Source of the DNA: BPJO01 sp037189665
GTDB taxonomy: Bacteria; Planctomycetota; Phycisphaerae; Tepidisphaerales; Tepidisphaeraceae
Reading direction: 5' to 3'
Assembly: GCA_037189665.1 (NCBI GenBank)
Contig: JBBCIV010000216.1
Span: 1 to 6,158 of the forward strand
Length of the DNA stretch: 6,158 nucleotides
The position numbers were made by a program, and so were the translations under genes. This document shows positions 1 through 4,757 of this stretch, piece by piece (positions within the stretch are counted from its first letter, which is position 1; each line of letters opens with the position of its first letter). The notes under the pieces were generated by a model. That model had not been told where the DNA came from. It ran no database searches and worked only from the letters and a program-made list of their open reading frames with translations.

Positions 1-9
1 ATGCGCGCG

Positions 10-672
10 CTATCGTTGTTTCGCGGGCTTCGTCGGATCGGGCTTGGCGGCCTGCATGAAGGCGGAATCGCGTTCGCGGCATCCGCGGCACGAGCCGCAG
101 GAGTCGGCGTGTTCTTCGATGCAGCTCCACGTGCGGTCGAGCGGCGCGTTCACCTGGAAGCCCAGGTCGATCACCTGCCACGCCTCCAGTTCCAGCAGCG
201 GCGCCTGCAATTCCAGTTCCGGCCGGCCGAGCGTGAGTTGGAACATCTCGTTCCAGATCTGGATGAACTCGGTCGCCTGCGCCAGTTCGTCGGTCGACGG
301 GCCAATGCGAAGCCCGCAGTAGATCGCCGACGCCTCGTACGCCACCGCCAGGGAGAGCGCCGTCCCCACCAGCGGGACAAGCTGTCGAAGCTGCGGCAGG
401 ATCGGAGCCGCGATGCGCGGGTCATTGCTCACGCTGCCGGCCAGCGTCTTGTCCTGCGACAGCGTCAGGTACGGCATCGCGATCGTGTGCTCGCGGAACG
501 GCTTGAACAGTCCGACCTGCGCGTCGTACATCGCCTTGCGGCGCGTCGGCGGATCGTGCCGGACGACCTCGGCGTGCATGAGGATCGGCCGATACTTCTG
601 CGCCGCCAGCGAGGCGGCGACGGCGGAGTTGATCGATCCGTTGCTCAGGACGATTGCGAGGTCTTTGGCCAT
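10..672 (-). CDS. Divergent QueC-like (7-cyano-7-deazaguanine synthase family) protein
   Basis: Family role: QueC is a cytoplasmic ATP-using PP-loop enzyme that converts carboxydeazaguanine and ammonia to preQ0 for queuosine. The 220-residue length is normal for QueC, and the C-terminus has the family's zinc knuckle: TWSC at 181-184, then C192, C195 and C198 (CGSCRGC), followed by an R-x2-AF tail. The core differs. The PP-loop at 10-16 reads SNGSINS instead of SGGxDS, so the second Gly and the Asp are replaced. The YPDCR segment is not visible, and the usual TK(A)E element near 160-168 reads LELEAWQVI. The fold assignment is therefore good, but canonical activity is doubtful. The ATG lies 9 bp after the stop of the dehydrogenase gene, with only a weak GAGTGAG upstream, so translation may be coupled. 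It could be a lineage-specific QueC or a paralogue with another substrate. The stop codon is in the window; what follows the gene is not. Confidence 0.8.
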   Translation of the reverse strand: MAKDLAIVLSNGSINSAVAASLAAQKYRPILMHAEVVRHDPPTRRKAMYDAQVGLFKPFREHTIAMPYLTLSQDKTLAGSVSNDPRIAAPILPQLRQLVPLVGTALSLAVAYEASAIYCGLRIGPSTDELAQATEFIQIWNEMFQLTLGRPELELQAPLLELEAWQVIDLGFQVNAPLDRTWSCIEEHADSCGSCRGCRERDSAFMQAAKPDPTKPAKQR

Positions 673-681
673 GTCGGTCGC

Positions 682-1638
682 TCACTCTACCTGCAAGATC
701 ACCTTCAGCACATCGTTCCGCCTGGCGACGTCCAGCGCCTCGACGCCCTGCTCGAGCTTCATGCGACGCGAGATCAGGCCGATGACGTCCACGCCCTTGT
801 CCGCCAGCGCGTGGATCGCCTCCCGGAACGGCCCGCAACGGCTGCCGATGACCGAGATTTCGTCGATCACCACCGGCGCCAGGTTCAGCGGTTTGCCCTG
901 GGCAACGGTGCTCTTGAGCACCACCGTCCCCCGCGGCCGGACGATCTGCGTCGCCAGTTCGAAACCTGCCGCCGAGCCCGTGCAATCGACCACCACGTCC
1001 TGATCGTGGCGCGGCGCGATATCGCTCAGCAACCGTGAGCGAATCTGCCACTTTTCCAACAACGCCAACTTCTGCGGGTGCCTGCCGATCACGCGCACCG
1101 GACAGCCGACGTTGCGCAGCACCTGTGCCACCAGCAGCCCGAGTCGCCCGTCGCCAAGGACCGTCACCCACGTGCGATTGTCGATCCGCACCTGCTTCAG
1201 CACCTGAAACGCCGCCGCCAACGGCTCGATGAAAACGGCGGAGTCGTCGTCGATCGTATCGGGAACGGCGTGACAGTTATTGGCGGGAAGGCGCACGTAT
1301 TCCGCGAACGCCCCGTCGTGGTTCGCGATGCCGAGCACGGTTCTGTTGCGGCAGTGGTTCGACAACCCCGACAGGCACATATCGCACCGGCCGCACACGC
1401 AGTTGATCTCGCCAACCACGCGCTGGCCGACCAGCTTTTTATCCGGAGACGACACCACCGTGCCGACAAACTCGTGTCCCAGCACGCCCTTGTAGTCCAT
1501 GTAGCCGCGGGTGATCTCGATATCGGTGGAACAGACGCCGGCCTGGTGAACCTTGATCAGCGTATCGCCCAGTTCGAGCGCGGGCTCGGCCCGGCGGGCG
1601 TCGAAACGGAGCGATTGGTCGAAGACGAGCGCTTTCAT
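682..1638 (-). CDS. Zinc-dependent MDR-family alcohol dehydrogenase
   Basis: A 318-residue medium-chain dehydrogenase/reductase (COG1063 type), predicted to be a cytoplasmic NAD(P)-dependent alcohol oxidoreductase. The catalytic zinc site is visible as C36 (AGVCSTD), the GHE motif at 54-56 and probably E138 (FIEPLAAA). The structural zinc loop is intact, with C82, C85, C88 and C96 in C-x2-C-x2-C-x7-C spacing. The Rossmann glycines are GDGRLG at 162-167. The second strand ends in VIGRHPQK, whose basic residues hint at NADP, though this is inference. At about 320 residues it is shorter than classical ADH (about 350-375) and matches, from memory, a compact MDR subgroup whose substrate is not established. 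The ATG at 1638 was chosen because MKALVF is the family N-terminus; the 23-codon in-frame extension upstream runs into the hairpin element at 1656-1716. No clear Shine-Dalgarno precedes it. It ends 9 bp before the QueC-like gene, so the two probably share a transcript. Confidence 0.93.
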   Translation of the reverse strand: MKALVFDQSLRFDARRAEPALELGDTLIKVHQAGVCSTDIEITRGYMDYKGVLGHEFVGTVVSSPDKKLVGQRVVGEINCVCGRCDMCLSGLSNHCRNRTVLGIANHDGAFAEYVRLPANNCHAVPDTIDDDSAVFIEPLAAAFQVLKQVRIDNRTWVTVLGDGRLGLLVAQVLRNVGCPVRVIGRHPQKLALLEKWQIRSRLLSDIAPRHDQDVVVDCTGSAAGFELATQIVRPRGTVVLKSTVAQGKPLNLAPVVIDEISVIGSRCGPFREAIHALADKGVDVIGLISRRMKLEQGVEALDVARRNDVLKVILQVE

Positions 1639-1655
1639 GATGGTGGCTGAGCACG

Positions 1656-1716
1656 GAGTGACAAGTGCTGAGGACTGAGCGCAAAACGCTCTGCTCAGTC
1701 CCAGCACTTGTCACTC
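1656..1716. repeat. Long intergenic hairpin element with CAGCACTT direct repeats
   Basis: Arm 1656-1680 pairs with arm 1693-1716 over 24 bp with a single bulged base (A1671) and a 12-nt loop. The right side contains CAGCACTT twice (1702-1709 and 1716-1723), 14 bp apart, and runs into TTTT at 1722-1725. The element fills the 93-bp gap between the stop of the HEAT-repeat gene and the start of the dehydrogenase gene, and its near arm ends 17 nt before that ATG. It could end or weaken transcription from upstream, or shape the dehydrogenase leader. The T-tract is on the plus-strand side, so it is not a textbook terminator for the minus-strand genes. Modular motifs of this CTCAGCACTT kind resemble dispersed intergenic palindromes of other GC-rich bacteria and cyanobacteria; that resemblance is from memory. 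Confidence 0.75.
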
Positions 1717-1731
1717 AGCACTTTTCCATTT

Positions 1732-2514
1732 CTACCCAAGCGGCTTGGCCGGGCCGGTGACGAAGTTCAGCCACGCGGTTTGATCGTACCGCTGATCGCC
1801 GCCGGTCATGTATCGCAACGACTGACGTGCCTGCCAGGCGATGCCAAAGTCGCGGTCGCTCAACGTGTTGATGAGCGTTCGCGCCACTTCCAGCGAGCGG
1901 TAATGCCGCAGCGCGTCGGCCGCAGCAATGCGGACGTCCACGCTCTCGGCGGCATTATTCAACAGCTTGATCAACGCCGGAATCGACTGCTCGTTCGGCA
2001 CGTTCGACAGCGCCTTGGCGGCCTCAAGCCGGACGGCCATGCTGTCGTCGGACAGGCCGTTCACGAACACCTTGCCCGCCGAGTCGTCGCGCGAGCGATT
2101 CAGGGCACGGATGGCGGCGGCGCGGACGCCCGGATCGCGATCGAACTCGGCGATCTGCTGGTAGCGATCGGTATACGGCGCCTGCTTGCCGAAGCTGCGG
2201 TCGACCAGGTTGTTGATGCCGTCACGCCGGCGATCCGGGTGCGAATCTTCCATCTCGATGGCGGCATTTTGAGCGGTTTTTCCGGTGCCCATTTCCGTCA
2301 ATCGGCGTGGGAAATCGATGAAGATTTCGCGGGCCAGCGCGCTGGGCGTCGACAGGTCGGCCTCGGCGGGCACGGTGGTGGGCTTGGGGGGAGGCGGGGG
2401 CGGCAGCGCGTCATCGTCGTCGTCGTACGCGAACATCGCGCACCCGCCGTTGAGCATCACGCTGCCCGACAGGCTCACGAGCAGCAAAAGCGTTTTGGCA
2501 TCCAGCAGCTTCAT
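1732..2514 (-). CDS. HEAT-repeat protein, putative lipoprotein
   Basis: A 260-residue protein. The N-terminus (MKLLDAK, then a hydrophobic stretch to about residue 20) ends in LNGGC at 21-25, a plausible but imperfect lipobox because Asn stands at -3. If cleaved there, C25 would be lipidated and the next residue (Ala) would not be an inner-membrane retention signal. Then come five Asp (31-35), six Pro (38-43) and a linker to about residue 60. Residues 115-237 hold four HEAT/PBS-type helical repeats, each with D-x-x-VR-x-AA-x-AL-like spacing, pointing to a protein-binding scaffold. The C-terminus (YDQTAW) resembles a conserved tail in planctomycete HEAT proteins (from memory). The ATG at 2514 was preferred over TTG at 2517 because AGAGGA lies 7 nt upstream of it. 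The gene follows the murI stop by 23 bp, so co-transcription is likely. The partner and exact role are unknown. Confidence 0.85.
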   Translation of the reverse strand: MKLLDAKTLLLLVSLSGSVMLNGGCAMFAYDDDDDALPPPPPPKPTTVPAEADLSTPSALAREIFIDFPRRLTEMGTGKTAQNAAIEMEDSHPDRRRDGINNLVDRSFGKQAPYTDRYQQIAEFDRDPGVRAAAIRALNRSRDDSAGKVFVNGLSDDSMAVRLEAAKALSNVPNEQSIPALIKLLNNAAESVDVRIAAADALRHYRSLEVARTLINTLSDRDFGIAWQARQSLRYMTGGDQRYDQTAWLNFVTGPAKPLG

Positions 2515-2524
2515 CAAGTTTTCC

Positions 2525-2530
2525 TCTACC
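2525..2530 (-). promoter_or_regulatory. Ribosome binding site that sets the HEAT-protein start
   Basis: On the minus strand GGTAGAGGAAAACTTG runs directly into ATG at 2514. AGAGGA stands about 7 nt before ATG but only 4 nt before the alternative TTG at 2517, which favours the ATG. The site lies between the murI stop and this gene and supports independent initiation within a shared transcript. Confidence 0.5.
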
Positions 2531-2537
2531 GGCCAAC

Positions 2538-3413
2538 CTAGGCCGACACACGAACGGGCGTTTGTTGCTCACCAAGGCCGTACAACGTTTCAGGCGACAC
2601 CAGCGCCGGCGGATCGACCGCGAACCCGAGAAATCGCGGCGCGAGCCGCGCGAAACGCTCGGGATCATCCGTCACGAACGCCGACAGCCGGTCGCGATCG
2701 TCCCTTGCGTTGGCGATCGCGAGAACGTCGGCGTTCTCCAGACGCGCGGCGACATCTTCGGCGCACCGCTCGGCCGAGTCAATCACGGCTACGCCGTCGC
2801 CGACGATCTTTCGAATCGCAGGCTTCAACAACGGATAGTGCGTGCAGCCGAGCACCAGCGCATCGATGCCGCGGTCGATCAGCGGCCGAAGATATTGCCG
2901 CAATGCCAGGTCGATGAGCGGATCGTCGTTGGTCCGACCTTCCTCGATCATCGGCACCAGCAGCGCGGTCGGCCGGAGGAGGACGCGCGCCCGATGACGA
3001 CGGCGTTGAATGGCGATCTGGTAAGCCTGAGATCGAACCGTAGCCTCGGTGGCGATAACGCCGATGATCGCGTCCGCCTTGCTCGTAGAACCGGCGGCCG
3101 CGCGGGCGCCAGGGTCGATCACACCCGATACCGCCAGCGGCGCAAACGGCCGTCGAACCGTCGGTAAAGCCAGTGCCGAAGCCGTGTTGCACGCGATGAC
3201 CACATGCTTTGGGTCAAACCGCTGCCCCCAGCGAATAATCTGCTCGACGTAATGTGAAATGGTCTGCTTCGTCTTGGAACCGTAAGGCAGGCGAGCGGTG
3301 TCGCCAAAATAGACGATTCGCTCGCCGGGCAGGCGGCTGAGAAGCGCGCGGACGACCGTTAATCCACCCAATCCACTATCGAGAACAAAGATGGGATCAT
3401 CGCGCCGACGCAC
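2538..3413 (-). CDS. murI: Glutamate racemase
   Basis: Converts L-glutamate to D-glutamate for the peptidoglycan stem peptide; a cofactor-independent cytoplasmic enzyme. With the chosen start (291 residues) the family signatures are FVLDSGLGGLTV with D12 and S13, YFGDTARLPYG around 35-45, ACNTAS with catalytic C75, and GCTHYPLL with catalytic C190 and H192. These positions closely match characterised bacterial racemases, which is why GTG at 3413 was chosen. An in-frame GTG at 3473 would add 20 residues without homology, and two TTG codons lie between. No ATG is in frame and no Shine-Dalgarno precedes either GTG. A GATAAT hexamer ends 6 nt before GTG 3413, which would suit a leaderless mRNA (inference). 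Residues 145-154 read LLRPTALLVP, where many family members have a CP-x-FVP segment; this is not a catalytic position. First gene of the minus-strand run, divergent from the response regulator gene. Confidence 0.95.
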   Translation of the reverse strand: MRRRDDPIFVLDSGLGGLTVVRALLSRLPGERIVYFGDTARLPYGSKTKQTISHYVEQIIRWGQRFDPKHVVIACNTASALALPTVRRPFAPLAVSGVIDPGARAAAGSTSKADAIIGVIATEATVRSQAYQIAIQRRRHRARVLLRPTALLVPMIEEGRTNDDPLIDLALRQYLRPLIDRGIDALVLGCTHYPLLKPAIRKIVGDGVAVIDSAERCAEDVAARLENADVLAIANARDDRDRLSAFVTDDPERFARLAPRFLGFAVDPPALVSPETLYGLGEQQTPVRVSA

Positions 3414-3419
3414 CCTATC

Positions 3420-3425
3420 ATTATC
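3420..3425 (-). promoter_or_regulatory. Candidate -10 element for leaderless murI
   Basis: On the minus strand GATAAT (5 of 6 matches to TATAAT) ends 6 nt before the GTG at 3413. That spacing would put the transcription start at or beside the start codon, as in leaderless mRNAs. There is no good -35 box 17 bp upstream, so this is suggestive only. Confidence 0.25.
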
Positions 3426-3445
3426 GGACGTCCCATGAAGATTAC

Positions 3446-3451
3446 TTGACA
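3446..3451 (+). promoter_or_regulatory. Candidate -35 box upstream of the response regulator gene
   Basis: A perfect TTGACA lies in the 94-bp gap between the divergent murI and response regulator starts. The hexamer 17 bp downstream (AACACT at 3469-3474) matches the -10 consensus at only three positions. The box is well placed for the plus-strand gene starting at 3508, but the promoter as a whole is unproven. Confidence 0.25.
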
Positions 3452-3493
3452 ACAATTCGGATCGGCCGAACACTGGTCAATCCCGGGGTGTAC

Positions 3494-3499
3494 AAGGAG
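3494..3499 (+). promoter_or_regulatory. Strong Shine-Dalgarno of the response regulator gene
   Basis: AAGGAG with an 8-nt spacer to ATG 3508. It is the best ribosome binding site in the window and fixes the start. The other genes mostly have weak or no sites, which suggests this protein is made at a comparatively high level. Confidence 0.8.
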
Positions 3500-3507
3500 T
3501 TAAGATT

Positions 3508-3921
3508 ATGTCCACACTGAACGGCAAGCGGATCCTGATGGTTGACGACGACCAGGATATCCTCACAACGATGCAGGCGGCGTTCGAGCCCCTGGGTCCG
3601 ACGATCGAGACGGCGAACAACGGCAACAAGGCGGTGGAACTGGCGGAAAAGAATCCGCCCGACCTCATCATCCTCGACATGATGCTGCCCGGCCGCAGCG
3701 GTTTTCTTGTGCTCGAGAAAATCCAGGCCGAAAAGAACAAGGCGAAAAAGCCTCGCAACAGCCCGCCGCATGTGATCATGATCACCGGCAATCAGGGGTC
3801 GCGCCACAAGATGTACGCCGAGACGCTCGGCGCCAGCGAGTATTTCATCAAGCCGGTGAAGCTCGACAAGCTCATCGCGACCGCCGAACGCCTGCTCGGC
3901 CCGGCGCCTGCGGCGACCTGA
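3508..3921 (+). CDS. Stand-alone CheY-like response regulator (receiver domain only)
   Basis: A 137-residue single receiver domain with no output domain. The acidic pocket is DDD at 13-15, the phospho-acceptor is D57 (LIILDMMLPGRSG), the switch Thr is T93 (MITG), and the conserved Lys is K115 in FIKPVKLDKL. All residues needed for phosphorylation are present, so it should be functional. Between helix 3 and strand 4 is a Lys-rich, Pro-containing stretch at 74-87 that is longer than in CheY. Single-domain receivers act by phospho-dependent binding to a partner or as phosphorelay shuttles; no kinase, phosphotransferase or chemotaxis gene is in the window, so the pathway is unknown. It is transcribed divergently from murI, has its own AAGGAG site and a strong hairpin terminator, and therefore looks monocistronic. 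Confidence 0.95.
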   Translation: MSTLNGKRILMVDDDQDILTTMQAAFEPLGPTIETANNGNKAVELAEKNPPDLIILDMMLPGRSGFLVLEKIQAEKNKAKKPRNSPPHVIMITGNQGSRHKMYAETLGASEYFIKPVKLDKLIATAERLLGPAPAAT

Positions 3922-3947
3922 TCGCGCCCCCCGCCGCTCTCCCACAC

Positions 3948-4001
3948 GCGACCTCCGCTTCACGCCAAGTTCATGGCGTGTAGCGGAGGTCGCGGCATTT
4001 T
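3948..4001 (+). terminator. Strong intrinsic terminator after the response regulator gene
   Basis: Arms 3948-3967 and 3974-3993 pair at 19 of 20 positions (one T-T mismatch) around a 6-nt AGTTCA loop, followed by GGCATTTT. The hairpin starts 26 bp after the stop codon at 3921. Stem length and stability make termination very likely, although the T-tract is short (four T). On the opposite side there is no T-tract, so it should work mainly for the plus strand. Confidence 0.8.
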
Positions 4002-4079
4002 CGGACGATTTTCATGATTTATTGGGCGAGGGCACATTGTCGCAGCCCCCTGATGGATCGCCCCAATTTAAGGAATTCG

Positions 4080-4184
4080 ATGGCCGTAAGCATCAACCCT
4101 GACGCGAACAATTCAATCAGAAAAATCAGGCGAGAATTGCGGATCAGTCCACATGCGCAGGCAAAATCCTCCTCACAACGATGA
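4080..4184 (+). CDS. Possible small basic protein (34 codons)
   Basis: ATG at 4080 is preceded by AAGGA (4070-4074) with a 5-nt spacer, the second-best ribosome binding site in the window. The 34-codon frame ends at TGA 4182-4184. The predicted peptide has a basic middle (SIRKIRRELRIS) that could form an amphipathic helix and a Ser/Gln-rich end; no signal peptide or membrane segment is present. The region is visibly less GC-rich than the flanking genes. A weak GC inverted repeat (CGCG at 4190-4193 and 4201-4204) and T-runs follow at 4209-4222, which could be an unconvincing terminator. I do not recognise the peptide. It may be a real small gene, a leader peptide or chance. Confidence 0.3.
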   Translation: MAVSINPDANNSIRKIRRELRISPHAQAKSSSQR

Positions 4185-4556
4185 TCCGCACGCGGAGCTT
4201 ACGCGATCAAAATTTTTACTTTTTCGGCTATTTCAGGGTTGCCAGTTGAAAAATTGCGCATAGAAGTATGCCCACAGTTCACGTGACGGCGTGAATGGGT
4301 CGTCCGCGAGAGTCCCAAGCTCAAAACGGTCGGCCGGAAGGATTCGAGGACAAAGAAGGGATTGAGTGCACCGTCCCTGCCAAAGAAAAGTGTGAAGGCT
4401 CCGGCAATGAGCAAGTCGTACTGCCGGCAACCGAAACACCCCCACATTCTTGTGGTGTCCGTTCGCGACATCACACGGCCGAAGACCGGCTTCCCTGACG
4501 GTCGGGCCGAACAGAAAACGCGGGCCGCGCTCTGCCTATCGAGCGGCTTGCCGAAG

Positions 4557-4577
4557 CGAGATCTCACCGAGATCTCA
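4557..4577. repeat. Twin GAGATCTC palindromes, operator-like
   Basis: CGAGATCTCA occurs twice, at 4557-4566 and 4568-4577. Each copy contains the perfect 8-bp palindrome GAGATCTC, and the centres are 11 bp apart, about one helical turn, as expected for side-by-side binding of a dimeric regulator. It lies about 180 bp before the start codon of the glycosidase-like gene. Binding is inferred from geometry only. Confidence 0.35.
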
Positions 4578-4742
4578 ACATCGTGTTGACGTCGATCGGT
4601 CTGGTGACGGGTCGGCTTGCCCGCGAGTCGGAAGATTCGCTGACGAGCACGTCGTCCTCCCGGTCCCCAATCGCGGGGGTCGGCAGCAGGTGGATCGACA
4701 CGAGTGTTGACTGTGCGGCATCAAGTTGTATCGAGCCGCTTC

Positions 4743-4746
4743 GGAG
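4743..4746 (+). promoter_or_regulatory. Ribosome binding site of the glycosidase-like gene
   Basis: GGAG stands 11 nt before ATG 4758, a slightly long spacer with an AT-rich tail (CTAAATAT). The in-frame GTG at 4704 has no comparable site and would add 18 residues unlike a planctomycete leader, so ATG 4758 is preferred. Confidence 0.45.
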
Positions 4747-4757
4747 TACCTAAATAT

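Larger units (their letters stand above)
4185..4757. other. Long region without a recognisable gene, upstream of the glycosidase gene
   Basis: About 570 bp with no ORF I can support on either strand; frames of 67-122 codons exist but show no domain, good start or ribosome site. Visible structure: T-rich tracts at 4209-4222; a TTCACG/CGTGAA inverted repeat (4278-4283 and 4290-4295); a CCACA/TGTGG hairpin with a 4-nt loop (4442-4455); a two-part stem CGGCC...GACCG / CGGTC...GGCCG (4476-4509); twin GAGATCTC palindromes (4558-4565 and 4569-4576); and GTGTTGAC twice (4583-4590 and 4704-4711). The region may be a long regulatory leader for the downstream gene, contain a non-coding RNA, or be decayed coding sequence. 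The sequence does not decide between these. Confidence 0.5.

Noticed and set aside
1..1038. 345-codon open frame on the plus strand opposite the QueC-like and dehydrogenase genes
   Set aside because: It is antisense to two genes with clear family motifs, is very rich in Arg, has no recognisable domain, and is what high GC content produces opposite real genes.
2387..2428. G-rich and GTC-repeat tract as a regulatory or microsatellite element
   Set aside because: It is explained as coding for the Pro6 and Asp5 tracts of the HEAT-repeat lipoprotein.
1708..2541. 277-codon plus-strand frame opposite the HEAT-repeat gene
   Set aside because: Antisense shadow of a gene with clear HEAT repeats; rich in Gly, Arg and His with no domain and no ribosome site.
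3442..3963. 173-codon minus-strand frame opposite the response regulator
   Set aside because: The plus-strand receiver has all catalytic residues and a strong Shine-Dalgarno; the antisense frame runs through the terminator stem.
4199..4567. 122-codon minus-strand frame and overlapping 67-86-codon frames in the gene-free region
   Set aside because: Third-position GC looks moderately high and one stretch is hydrophobic, but the start is GTG without a ribosome site, no domain is recognisable, and other frames are equally open. A decayed gene cannot be excluded.
4707..4735. TTGACT as a -35 box for the glycosidase-like gene
   Set aside because: The hexamer 17 bp downstream (ATCGAG) does not resemble a -10 element.
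4704..4757. In-frame GTG start giving an 18-residue extension of the glycosidase-like protein
   Set aside because: ATG 4758 has GGAG upstream and gives the usual distance from start to the LEPR-XLL motif.
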